A stretch of 6,531 bases of DNA from Propionibacterium sp. GTDB lineage: Bacteria; Actinomycetota; Actinomycetes; Propionibacteriales; Propionibacteriaceae. The DNA lies in NCBI GenBank assembly GCA_012719335.1, contig JAAYAO010000007.1, forward strand, positions 1 to 6,531. Direction: 5' to 3'. Under the pieces are notes generated by a model. The model saw only the letters and a list, made by a program, of their open reading frames with translations. It was not told the DNA's origin and did no database searches. Both the position numbers and the translations under genes were made by a program. Shown here in pieces: positions 1 to 5,553 of this stretch (position 1 is the first letter of the stretch; each line of letters begins with the position of its first letter).

Positions 1-171
1 GCCGTGTTGGGTCAGCAGAAAGACCAGTTCCGCCCGGGCCGAGGTCAGATCGAGTTCGGCCGCCGCCCGGCCCAACATCTGCCCGAAGGCCTCCACGAGG
101 TCGGAGAGGATGTCGACCGTGGCTTCACGAAGTTCCACCGATGCCGCTGGGCGGGGACCGGTTCTTGACAT
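1..171 (-). CDS. MarR-like transcriptional regulator, N-terminal part (runs off the window)
   Basis: Reading leftward from an ATG at 171-169, the frame is open for 57 codons to the window edge, so the C-terminal two thirds are missing. The visible residues start MSRTGPRPAASVELREATVD and continue as an amphipathic helix (about residues 11-41). A segment then reads LDLTSARAELVFLLTQHG, which resembles the dimerisation helix and the 'LT..q..vL..L...g' stretch that precedes the recognition helix in MarR proteins. The recognition helix and wing lie outside the window. It is divergent from the FAD oxidoreductase at 249, with 77 bp between start codons, the usual arrangement of a local MarR regulator and its target. 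No Shine-Dalgarno is visible; instead a TAGACT -10 hexamer (183-178) ends 6 nt before the ATG, suggesting a leaderless mRNA. The family call rests on a short piece; another winged-helix family is possible. Confidence 0.62.
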   Translation of the reverse strand, partial: MSRTGPRPAASVELREATVDILSDLVEAFGQMLGRAAAELDLTSARAELVFLLTQHG

Positions 172-192
172 GTCGGCAGTCTAGCGGATACT
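165..192 (+). promoter_or_regulatory. Predicted promoter of the FAD oxidoreductase
   Basis: A perfect -35 hexamer TTGACA lies at 165-170 and a -10-like GATACT (4 of 6 to TATAAT) at 187-192, with a 16-bp spacer. Transcription would start near 198-200. The -35 overlaps the start codon of the divergent regulator (171-169), so the two promoters share DNA and should compete for polymerase. Predicted from sequence only. Confidence 0.5.
178..183 (-). promoter_or_regulatory. Predicted -10 of the leftward MarR-like gene (leaderless start)
   Basis: On the minus strand, TAGACT (183 to 178) fits the TANNNT actinobacterial -10. It is followed by 6 nt and then the ATG of the regulator, which is the spacing expected when transcription starts at the start codon. 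It sits between the -35 and -10 of the opposing promoter. No convincing -35 was found. Confidence 0.4.
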
Positions 193-207
193 CAACCATG
201 AACATGA

Positions 208-226
208 TAGACAATACCCATGTCTA
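208..226. promoter_or_regulatory. Candidate operator: perfect inverted repeat TAGACA-N7-TGTCTA
   Basis: The 19-bp element TAGACAATACCCATGTCTA has two perfectly complementary 6-bp arms (208-213 and 221-226) around a 7-bp spacer. Its size and AT-rich character suit a dimeric winged-helix repressor of the MarR type. It lies just downstream of the predicted transcription start of the oxidoreductase gene, where a bound repressor would block initiation or elongation, and about 25 bp upstream of the regulator's own -10. That the neighbouring MarR-like protein binds it is inference from position. Confidence 0.5.
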
Positions 227-248
227 ACCTCCGGAGAGGGATCGACCC

Positions 249-1451
249 ATGACCACCACACCCCAGTTCGCCGTCATCGGCGCGGGCCCGCTGGGCTCGA
301 CCACCGCCCGATACCTGGCCGAGGCCGGTGCCTCGGTCGTGCTGATCGGCCCGGGTGACCCCGGTGATGTGATCGACCCGAGCAAGCCGTGGGGTGGCTG
401 GAGCGACGAGAGCCGGATGTTCCACGCGGTGGATCTGCCGCTCGCCTCGGCGATTCTGGCCAAGCGGTCGCGCGCCCGGTTCGCCGACATCGAGGAGCGT
501 TCGGGGGTGCGGTTCACCACCGCCAACCCGTCACTCACCGTCTCCGGAATGGTGAAGTCCGACCGCACCTCCGGCATCGAGATCGACACCCACTTCGACA
601 TCGCGACCTTGATGAACAATGCCACCGACGTCGGCATCGACGTCCAGCGCATCGAACCGGACGAGTTGGCCCGGCGCCACCCGAACCTGCGCTTCAACGA
701 AGGCCACTTCGCGCTGCATCACGCCGACGGACTGGTGCTCAACCCCCGGCGCTTCGTCGAGGCCCAGCAGGTGTTGGCCGAACGTGCCGGGGCCGAACGG
801 ATCCTCGACCACGTCACCTCGATCGAGGACGACGCCGAGGGGGTCACCGTCGGCCTGGCCGGTGGCGGGCAGGTGCGCGCCGAGCAGATCGTGTTGGCTG
901 CCGGTGCCCACATCAACCTGGACGGGCTGTTGCCGCGCCGGCTCGAAACCATGGTGCTCGGTATAACCATCGCGCTGTTCGAGGTGGACGAGGGCACCGA
1001 GTTCTTCCCCACCCTGATGTACGCCGACGTCAGTTCTCCGCACCCGTACTCCGGGCTGATCGTGCCGCCGCTGCGGTACCCCGACGGCAAGCTGTACCTG
1101 AAGTTCGCCGGCACCGGCGGCCTGCGGATCATCACCTCGAAGAAAGAGGCCACCGAGTGGCTCGCCGCCGGCGGGGACACCGAGGGCGCTGAAAACATGA
1201 TCCATGCCCTGCGGCAACTGATGCCCGACCTGACGGTGCATTCGACCGTCACCCGGCCCTGCCTGGCCACCATGAACCACGCCAACACCCCGTACATCGG
1301 CCACGTCGTCGACCGGATCGTGGTGCTGACCGAGGGCGATCACGGGGTCACCGTGGGTGACGAGGCCGGACGGCTCGCCGCCGACCTGGCGCTCACCGGC
1401 ATCTGGCGCGACTCCCTGCCGGCCCGGCTGTTCACCCCGCGGTTCGCCTGA
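249..1451 (+). CDS. FAD-dependent oxidoreductase (DAO/sarcosine oxidase-like fold)
   Basis: A 400-residue flavoprotein, close to the 370-400 residues usual for monomeric sarcosine oxidase-like amine/amino acid oxidases of the DAO superfamily. These oxidise C-N bonds with FAD and pass electrons to oxygen; the substrate here cannot be read from sequence. The N-terminal Rossmann motif is clear: VIGAGPLGSTTARYLAEAG, with glycines at 11, 13 and 16. The acidic residue usually found at the end of the second beta strand is replaced by Gly34 (VVLIGPG). Near the C-terminus, PCLATMNHANTPYIG places Cys338 about where monomeric sarcosine oxidase attaches FAD covalently. The ending TEGDHGVTVGDEAGRLAADL matches the C-terminal FAD-contact region of the fold. 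The start is set by GGAGAGG at 233-239, 9 nt before the ATG. No signal peptide, so cytoplasmic. Expression is probably governed by the divergent MarR-like gene and the palindrome at 208-226. No frameshift or truncation is seen. Superfamily call firm, substrate unknown. Confidence 0.88.
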   Translation: MTTTPQFAVIGAGPLGSTTARYLAEAGASVVLIGPGDPGDVIDPSKPWGGWSDESRMFHAVDLPLASAILAKRSRARFADIEERSGVRFTTANPSLTVSGMVKSDRTSGIEIDTHFDIATLMNNATDVGIDVQRIEPDELARRHPNLRFNEGHFALHHADGLVLNPRRFVEAQQVLAERAGAERILDHVTSIEDDAEGVTVGLAGGGQVRAEQIVLAAGAHINLDGLLPRRLETMVLGITIALFEVDEGTEFFPTLMYADVSSPHPYSGLIVPPLRYPDGKLYLKFAGTGGLRIITSKKEATEWLAAGGDTEGAENMIHALRQLMPDLTVHSTVTRPCLATMNHANTPYIGHVVDRIVVLTEGDHGVTVGDEAGRLAADLALTGIWRDSLPARLFTPRFA

Positions 1452-1483
1452 CTCCTCGGTCGTCCGCACCTGGACACTCACGA

Positions 1484-1523
1484 GGTTTCGACACGGTTCG
1501 CGCTGGCGCGAACCTGCTCAACC
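1484..1523. repeat. Intergenic palindromic repeat, copy 1
   Basis: It starts GGTTTCGACACGG and ends CTCAACC, the same frame as the element at 6485-6517, but with a different core. The core here is a perfect 9-bp inverted repeat, GGTTCGCGC (1495-1503) and GCGCGAACC (1506-1514), separated by 2 nt. The outer GGTT/AACC ends are also complementary, so the transcript could form a nested hairpin. It lies 33 bp after the oxidoreductase stop and could double as a terminator, though no T-run follows. Conserved outer arms with a variable, self-complementary core are typical of scattered extragenic palindromes. Confidence 0.65.
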
Positions 1524-1573
1524 AGCGTAGCGAAGGAGGCCTGTCCGACGGTTCACCCCACGCGCTTCTTGTC

Positions 1574-1648
1574 GATGCAACCCAAAAGTGCAGATGCTCA
1601 CCAAAAGCGCAGCACTTTTCGGTTGCCTATGCGCTTTTGAGGTGCATG
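1574..1648. repeat. Cluster of four 19-bp units, two forward then two inverted
   Basis: Unit 1 (1574-1592) GATGCAACCCAAAAGTGCA and unit 2 (1593-1611) GATGCTCACCAAAAGCGCA are adjacent head-to-tail and agree at 15 of 19 positions. Units 3 (1611-1629) and 4 (1630-1648) are inverted versions: 3 best matches unit 1 (GCACTTTTCGGTTG against 1578-1591, one mismatch in 14) and 4 matches unit 2 (GCGCTTTTG pairs exactly with 1602-1610). The whole is an imperfect palindrome centred near 1611. It lies between two convergent genes. Stems with A-rich 5' arms and T-rich 3' arms would work in both directions, so a bidirectional terminator is the plainest role; a protein-binding array is the alternative. Confidence 0.6.
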
Positions 1649-1694
1649 TGTGGGTGGGGCGATGTTGTGTGCCGGTTTCCGGCTCCGTCGGAGG

Positions 1695-2555
1695 TCAGGA
1701 CGGGGGCAGCAGGGACAGCCAGTCGCGGGGGCCGACGCGGGTGACGCGTCGGGCGGCCACGTCGACTCCGAAGGCGAGCCGGGACGGATCGTCACCTTCG
1801 GCGAAACACCAGGCTCCGTGCAGGGCGTCGCCGGCGCCGAGGGTGTCGACGGCGGTCACCGCGGGCACCGGCACTTCACCGGAACCTTCACGGTTCCACC
1901 ACCGCACCGGGTCGGCGCCGTGCGTGATCGCGAGCATCCGCAACCCCAACCCGAGGCCGTGGGCGGCGGTGTCGGCGGCGGTCGCGGCGTCGGGGAATCG
2001 GAAGCTGGTCGAGCAGATGGCCACATCGGCCAGCGGCATCAGGTCGGCGAAGACCGGCTTCCACCGGCCGGCGTCGACGGTGACCTCCGCCCCGGCCCGT
2101 CGGGCCAGGTCGGCCGCAGCGACGGCCAGGTGCGGGTGGTGGCCGTCCACCAGCAGGGTGTCGGCGGCATCCAGAATCGCGGCCAGTTCGGCGGGCGGGG
2201 TGACCCGGTGTGCGGCGGCGTCGCGGGACACCACGGCGCGTTCGCCGGTGTCCTCCAACACGGTGATCGCCGAGACGGCCAGATCCAGGTCGAGGTCGGG
2301 GGTGGCATCGACCACCCGCACCCCGTGGTCGGCCAGTTCGGCGGCAACCAGCCCGGCGAGATGCCCCCGCCCCAGGGCGGTGACCAGGGTCGCGTCCCCA
2401 CCCAGGGCGGCATGGGTGACCGCGGCATTGGTGGCCGGGCCGCCGGCGGCCCAGCCCTGCCACGACGCCGTCACCTTCTCGTCCGGCCCGGGTCGGTGGC
2501 TCACCCGGTGGATCACATCCAGGGTGGCCAACCCGACGAACACTCCCCGGCGCAC
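1695..2555 (-). CDS. PfkB-family carbohydrate/nucleoside kinase
   Basis: A 286-residue protein, normal size for ribokinase-like kinases, which transfer the ATP gamma-phosphate to a hydroxyl of a sugar or nucleoside in the cytoplasm. The first strand reads GVFVGLATLDVIHRV. The substrate-side glycine motif is GWAAGGPATNAAVTHAALGG (Gly38-Gly39, Asn43). The C-terminal PfkB signature DTLGAGD is at 237-243, with Asp243 as the expected catalytic base and the GAG as anion hole. The sugar specificity cannot be assigned. The start is uncertain: GTG at 2555-2553 lies 5 bp after the TAA of the dehydrogenase; a second GTG at 2543-2541 would shorten it by four residues and has GGGGA directly against it. 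Neither has a well-placed Shine-Dalgarno, so translation is probably coupled to the upstream gene. The frame stays open further upstream, but that part overlaps the dehydrogenase and does not look like kinase. Last gene of the leftward group; it converges on the repeat cluster. Confidence 0.87.
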   Translation of the reverse strand: MRRGVFVGLATLDVIHRVSHRPGPDEKVTASWQGWAAGGPATNAAVTHAALGGDATLVTALGRGHLAGLVAAELADHGVRVVDATPDLDLDLAVSAITVLEDTGERAVVSRDAAAHRVTPPAELAAILDAADTLLVDGHHPHLAVAAADLARRAGAEVTVDAGRWKPVFADLMPLADVAICSTSFRFPDAATAADTAAHGLGLGLRMLAITHGADPVRWWNREGSGEVPVPAVTAVDTLGAGDALHGAWCFAEGDDPSRLAFGVDVAARRVTRVGPRDWLSLLPPS

Positions 2556-2560
2556 GTCGG

Positions 2561-3382
2561 TTACTGGCTGGTGGCCAGGCGGGTGATCGCGTCGACCAGC
2601 CGGTCGGGGGCGATCCGGCGGAAGGTCATCACGGTCGCGGCGACCGCGCCCACCGGGTAGCGGGGTTTCGGCCTGGGTGCGGTGATGGATTTCACGATGG
2701 TGGCCGCGACCGTCTCGGGGGTGACGGTGAACGGTGGTTTCACCATCGCGTTCAGCACCTTCTCCACGCTGCGGGCCTGGTCGGCGTAGGCGGTGTCGGC
2801 GGATCGTTCCCGCAGCGAGGCGTGCGCGATCTGCGTCCATTCGGTCTCGACCGGCCCCGGTTCGACCATCACCACGTCGATGCCGAAGGGCTTGAGTTCC
2901 ATCCGCAGGCAGTCCGACAGCAACTCCAGGCCGGCCTTGGTGGAGTGGTACCACCCGGCCAGCGGCTGGTAGATCTCGGCGGCGATCGAGGTGATGTTGA
3001 CGATCCGACCCCGGCCCTGTTCCCGCATCGTCGGGGTCACCAGTTGAATCAGCCGGGCCGCTCCGAAGACGTTCACCTCGTACTGGTGCCGGGCCTCGGC
3101 CAGGGGGACGTCCTCGACCGCCCCGTAGGAGCCGTACCCGGCGTTGTTGACCAGCACGTCGATGCGGCCCTGCTCGGCCAGGATGCGCTGCACCCCGGCG
3201 GTCATCGACTCGTCGTCGGTGACGTCCATCGCGAAGGTGTGCACCCCCAGGGCGGCCAGTGCTTCGAGTCGTTCGGTGCGCCGGGCCACGCCGTAGACCT
3301 CCCAGCCCAGCGAGTTGAGTCGGCGGCAGGTGAGCTCACCGAATCCGGACGAGGCTCCGGTGACCAGGGCAACAGGGGACAC
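2561..3382 (-). CDS. Short-chain dehydrogenase/reductase (classical SDR)
   Basis: A 273-residue NAD(P)-dependent oxidoreductase of the classical SDR family, acting on a carbonyl/alcohol pair that cannot be identified here. All family landmarks are present: the cofactor motif TGASSGFG (8-15), Arg34-Arg35 after the second strand (VARR), which favours NADP, Asp53 in MDVTD, NNAG (79-82), Asn104 (EVNVFG), and the catalytic Ser132, Tyr145 and Lys149 (YHSTK), followed by PGPVET (175-180). The C-terminal region, with APRPKPRYPVGAVA, resembles the substrate lid and tail of SDRs annotated as retinol- or steroid-dehydrogenase-like, but that is resemblance only. Start: GTG at 3382-3380 with AAGGAG (3394-3389) 6 nt upstream. 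It lies 39 bp after the hydrolase gene, with a possible -10 (TAGGGT) in that gap, and 5 bp before the kinase gene. Confidence 0.92.
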   Translation of the reverse strand: MSPVALVTGASSGFGELTCRRLNSLGWEVYGVARRTERLEALAALGVHTFAMDVTDDESMTAGVQRILAEQGRIDVLVNNAGYGSYGAVEDVPLAEARHQYEVNVFGAARLIQLVTPTMREQGRGRIVNITSIAAEIYQPLAGWYHSTKAGLELLSDCLRMELKPFGIDVVMVEPGPVETEWTQIAHASLRERSADTAYADQARSVEKVLNAMVKPPFTVTPETVAATIVKSITAPRPKPRYPVGAVAATVMTFRRIAPDRLVDAITRLATSQ

Positions 3383-3388
3383 GGCACA

Positions 3389-3415
3389 CTCCTTGTTCGG
3401 GGTGGGTCCACCCTA
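3389..3415 (-). promoter_or_regulatory. Possible promoter -10 and ribosome binding site before the SDR gene
   Basis: Reading leftward, the gap between hydrolase and dehydrogenase contains TAGGGT (3415-3410), a TANNNT -10 within the 9-mer GTAGGGTGG that also precedes the RNase H gene. It is followed by a 6-bp inverted repeat (arms 3400-3405 and 3408-3413, 2-nt loop) that overlaps the -10, and then AAGGAG (3394-3389). This would let the dehydrogenase-kinase pair be transcribed apart from the hydrolase. No good -35 was seen. Confidence 0.35.
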
Positions 3416-3421
3416 CAAACC

Positions 3422-4645
3422 TCACGCGCTCAACTGCCGCGACCCGGTGTGCTGGTCGTCGTCCTCGTCGTCGCTGAGCAGGTGCCAGTCGGTGTCGTCG
3501 TCGACCATCCGGCGACGTCGACGCGCCACCGTCACCCCGGCCCCGGCGGCCAACAGCAGGCCTCCCCCGGCGAGCGCGCCGATGGCTTCCACCGGTATCC
3601 GCCAAGCCGCGTCGGCCTCGGGTTCGGTGCGGGCGGGTGGTCCGCCCGGACATTCGGGCAGGTTCGCGAGCAGATCACCGATCAGCGCGGCAGCGGCCTC
3701 GGCGATGAGCGCCTCGTCGTATCCCTGGTGAATCGGACGGGCCCGGTCGGTTTCGGAGGTGATCGTGGACGCCCCCAACATCACCCGGGCCAAGGGCGAA
3801 CCCGCATCACAGATGATGTCGCCGGCGTTGCACACCGAGATCACCCGGTGCCGCAGGGACTCGGGTATCTCCATCGCGTGGTACCGGGCCACCCGTTGCA
3901 TGCGCGGCATCGCCAGGTCACCCTCGCTCATCGCCAGGGTGGTGCGAATCACCGCCTTCAACCCGATCCGGTCGTCGCTGTCGCGGGCCACCTGGGCGGT
4001 CTCGCGCAGATAGTGCACCGCCGCGACCAGGCCGGTGGCCGAATCGTCCCCGGTGCCGAACTCGGTCACCTGCTGGGTCGGGTAGTGCAGCGGGTTGCCG
4101 AACAGCAGGGCCCCGGCCAACTGGGGCGCCTCGCCCCGTTCGGCCAGGGTTTCGGTGATCACCTGCGCGCCCTGGGAGAAACCGGCCAGCACCCAGCGTT
4201 CGTTCGGACAGCGGGTGGCCGAGTCGTCCAGGATGCGGTGCAGTTCGGCGCGTCCGGCCTCGACCGAGCGCAGGTAGTCGTTGTCGGGCATCTCCTCGTC
4301 GAACAGCAACCGCTCCACCCCGATGTCGGTCAGGGTGTACGGCGACGCGGCCGGAAAGTCCAGGGCGATCTCCCGCACCTGGGCGCGGGGCCGGTCCCCG
4401 TCCACGTGTTCGGTGTGGGCGATCAACACCTCCCGGACGCGTTCGATCGTCGGCCCCCAGGGCCACTCCTCGCCCGAACCGCGTACCCCGACGAACAACA
4501 CGTCACCGCACTGGTCGGTGACGGTGCGGGCGGGCTGGTCGGCCCAATCCAGGCCGGTGTCGGCGGCTGCGGGCGCAGCAGAGGGGCCGGCGACCAGTGC
4601 AACGGCCGCCAGCCCCAGAAGCGCTGCTCTCGCGATGGGATGCAC
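3422..4645 (-). CDS. Cutinase-family serine hydrolase, secreted and membrane-anchored
   Basis: An alpha/beta hydrolase of the cutinase family, acting outside the membrane on an ester substrate not determinable here. In the 416-residue numbering that counts from a TTG at 4672, an N-terminal signal segment reads HPIARAALLGLAAVALVAGPSAAPAAA, with likely cleavage after Ala38 (AAA|DTG). CGDVLFVGVRGSGEE (Cys55) matches the cutinase first strand. The nucleophile elbow GFSQG gives Ser166. CNAGDIIC supplies Asp285, and HQGY supplies His315. Cys55-Cys155 and Cys281-Cys288 correspond to the two conserved cutinase disulfides. Unusually, residues 362-383 form a hydrophobic helix followed by ARRRRR and an acidic tail (DDDTDWHLLSDDEDDD), predicting a cytoplasmic C-terminus and surface anchoring. 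I prefer the GTG at 4645-4643 (407 residues), because the signal peptide then begins naturally; the TTG start gives 416. Neither has a strong Shine-Dalgarno. It follows a small membrane protein gene, same strand. Whole-family length is usually 200-300, so the insert and tail make it long. Confidence 0.85.
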   Translation of the reverse strand: MHPIARAALLGLAAVALVAGPSAAPAAADTGLDWADQPARTVTDQCGDVLFVGVRGSGEEWPWGPTIERVREVLIAHTEHVDGDRPRAQVREIALDFPAASPYTLTDIGVERLLFDEEMPDNDYLRSVEAGRAELHRILDDSATRCPNERWVLAGFSQGAQVITETLAERGEAPQLAGALLFGNPLHYPTQQVTEFGTGDDSATGLVAAVHYLRETAQVARDSDDRIGLKAVIRTTLAMSEGDLAMPRMQRVARYHAMEIPESLRHRVISVCNAGDIICDAGSPLARVMLGASTITSETDRARPIHQGYDEALIAEAAAALIGDLLANLPECPGGPPARTEPEADAAWRIPVEAIGALAGGGLLLAAGAGVTVARRRRRMVDDDTDWHLLSDDEDDDQHTGSRQLSA

Positions 4646-4696
4646 GTCATCCAGTGAAGCCGAGGGCACCAAGTCGATGCCAACCCGGTGGTGCGA

Positions 4697-5014
4697 TTAC
4701 CAGACCATCGGATACAGGATGAGAGCCGCCAGCCACTGCATCACCAGCGCGAACAGCACCGGCCACCAGCCCCTGGCCCGGCACAACGCCGAGTTGACGG
4801 TGCCGGCAAGCCCACCGGCCACGCCGATCATCAGGATCAGCCAGGCGACGGCCATCGGGCCGGGCAGATGCCGGTAGTCGAGCATGCCCGGGGTCATCAG
4901 CAGCAGGGTCGAGGGAACCAGCACCGCCACCGCCACCATCAGGGTTGCCCACCACGGCAAACCTGCCACTCCGTAGGGCGAAGCGGCGGGGCGAACGTGA
5001 TCCTGCGCAGTCAC
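4697..5014 (-). CDS. Small membrane protein, three predicted helices, function unknown
   Basis: A 105-residue protein of unrecognised family. After a short polar N-terminus (VTAQDHVRPAASPYGVAG) come three hydrophobic stretches of membrane-spanning length: about residues 22-41 (WWATLMVAVAVLVPSTLLLM), 53-72 (PMAVAWLILMIGVAGGLAGT) and 83-104 (WWPVLFALVMQWLAALILYPMV). Between the second and third is a short NSALCRARG loop with two arginines, probably cytoplasmic. I take GTG at 5014-5012 as start, since the open frame upstream is not hydrophobic and overlaps the control region of the opposite gene. No clear Shine-Dalgarno precedes it. It ends 51 bp before the preferred start of the hydrolase gene (24 bp before the alternative TTG), so the two may be cotranscribed, but no functional link can be read from sequence. 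Confidence 0.7.
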   Translation of the reverse strand: MTAQDHVRPAASPYGVAGLPWWATLMVAVAVLVPSTLLLMTPGMLDYRHLPGPMAVAWLILMIGVAGGLAGTVNSALCRARGWWPVLFALVMQWLAALILYPMVW

Positions 5015-5033
5015 GTCTGGTGTGACGTCAATA

Positions 5034-5055
5034 CCCCGGGTCTGGTTCCCCGGGG
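5034..5055. promoter_or_regulatory. Inverted repeat CCCCGGG-N8-CCCGGGG in the divergent gap
   Basis: Two perfect 7-bp arms (5034-5040 and 5049-5055) flank an 8-bp spacer between the leftward membrane protein gene and the rightward MarR-like gene. Close by are the 8-bp palindrome TGACGTCA (5023-5030) and a short inverted repeat, GTCAC (5010-5014) with GTGAC (5022-5026). Any of these could be an operator for the MarR-like product; arms this GC-rich also arise easily by chance in such DNA. Confidence 0.35.
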
Positions 5056-5102
5056 CGAGGTGGGCCACACTGGGGAAGCACCGCGTCGTTCGAGGAGGAA
5101 TC

Positions 5103-5540
5103 ATGCTGGATGAGCAGGGACGTCCGATCGGTTACTGGTTGAAGTTGGTCGATCACCTGCTGGACGCCGCCTTTCTGGAAACCCTCGGGGAGTCCGGTCT
5201 GTCCCGGCGGCATTGGCAGATTCTGAACCTGATCGGCAGCGGCTCGCGCACCGTCGAGGAGACCGACATCGCGCTCGCCCCCTTTCTCGGGGTGCGCGGC
5301 GCCAGCGCCCCCTTCCTGGACGACCTGCAGCGGATCGGGTGGATCGAGGTCACCGAACAGCAGGTGTCGATGACCCCGGACGGCCAAGCGGCCTCCACCG
5401 AGATCCGCGCCAACGTCGATCGGCAGCGGGAACGGGTGGCCACCGGGATCAGCGACGAGGCCTGGCACACCACGTTGAGCACCCTGCAGGCGATGGCGGC
5501 CAACCTCGGCTGGACGGGCAGGGAGTCACCGGCGTCCTGA
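5103..5540 (+). CDS. MarR-like winged-helix transcriptional regulator
   Basis: A 145-residue protein, typical MarR length. The N-terminal helix reads PIGYWLKLVDHLLDAAFLETLGESG. It is followed by LSRRHWQILNLIGSGSRTVEETDIALAPF, matching the 'lt..qw.vL..l..g..tv.eL' start of the MarR DNA-binding domain. GASAPFLDDLQRIGWIEVTEQQVSMTPDGQAAS then looks like the recognition helix, the 'L...GwI' turn, and the wing ending in the common LT..G position. The C-terminal helices (IRANVDRQRERVATGISDEAWHTTLSTLQAMAANLGW) would complete the dimer interface. Start: ATG at 5103 with GAGGAGG (5092-5098) 4 nt upstream, a strong site. Divergent from the membrane protein gene and 21 bp upstream of the RNase H gene. 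Target and ligand unknown; self-regulation or control of the divergent gene is the simplest inference. A member of another winged-helix family is possible. Confidence 0.75.
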   Translation: MLDEQGRPIGYWLKLVDHLLDAAFLETLGESGLSRRHWQILNLIGSGSRTVEETDIALAPFLGVRGASAPFLDDLQRIGWIEVTEQQVSMTPDGQAASTEIRANVDRQRERVATGISDEAWHTTLSTLQAMAANLGWTGRESPAS

Positions 5541-5547
5541 ACACCCG

Positions 5548-5553
5548 TAGGGT
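5548..5553 (+). promoter_or_regulatory. Possible -10 (TAGGGT) giving a near-leaderless RNase H transcript
   Basis: TAGGGT, a TANNNT hexamer, lies 8 nt before the ATG at 5562, and there is no Shine-Dalgarno of the usual kind (only GGGTGGG). The same 9-mer GTAGGGTGG precedes the SDR gene on the other strand. This suggests that the RNase H gene has its own promoter besides read-through from the MarR-like gene. No -35 was identified. Confidence 0.35.

Noticed and set aside
531..1481. A 316-codon minus-strand frame inside the FAD oxidoreductase gene
   Set aside because: The plus-strand product has a clear Rossmann motif and full family length; the antisense translation has biased composition and no motif.
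1574..1648. A CRISPR array
   Set aside because: The units are adjacent without unique spacers, are imperfect, and two of four are inverted.
1588..2660. Long plus-strand open frames opposite the kinase gene
   Set aside because: They lack domain signatures and are low in complexity, while the minus strand encodes a kinase with both PfkB signatures.
2556..2954. Extending the kinase upstream to give a 419-residue protein
   Set aside because: The extra residues overlap the SDR in another frame, are Arg-rich and featureless, and precede the normal first strand of the kinase fold.
3520..3660. A sortase-type sorting signal at the C-terminus of the hydrolase (LPECPGG, hydrophobic helix, arginines)
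   Set aside because: LPECP is not LPxTG, it lies more than 20 residues before the helix, and a long acidic tail follows the arginines. A plain transmembrane anchor fits better.
2822..4657. A 611-codon plus-strand open frame across the SDR and hydrolase genes
   Set aside because: It is antisense to two genes with intact catalytic motifs. Its translation is rich in Gly, Arg, His, Val and Gln with no recognisable domain, as expected of a shadow frame in GC-rich DNA.
5034..5055. A rho-independent terminator at the CCCCGGG/CCCGGGG hairpin
   Set aside because: It lies between two divergent starts rather than after a gene, and no T-run follows on either strand.
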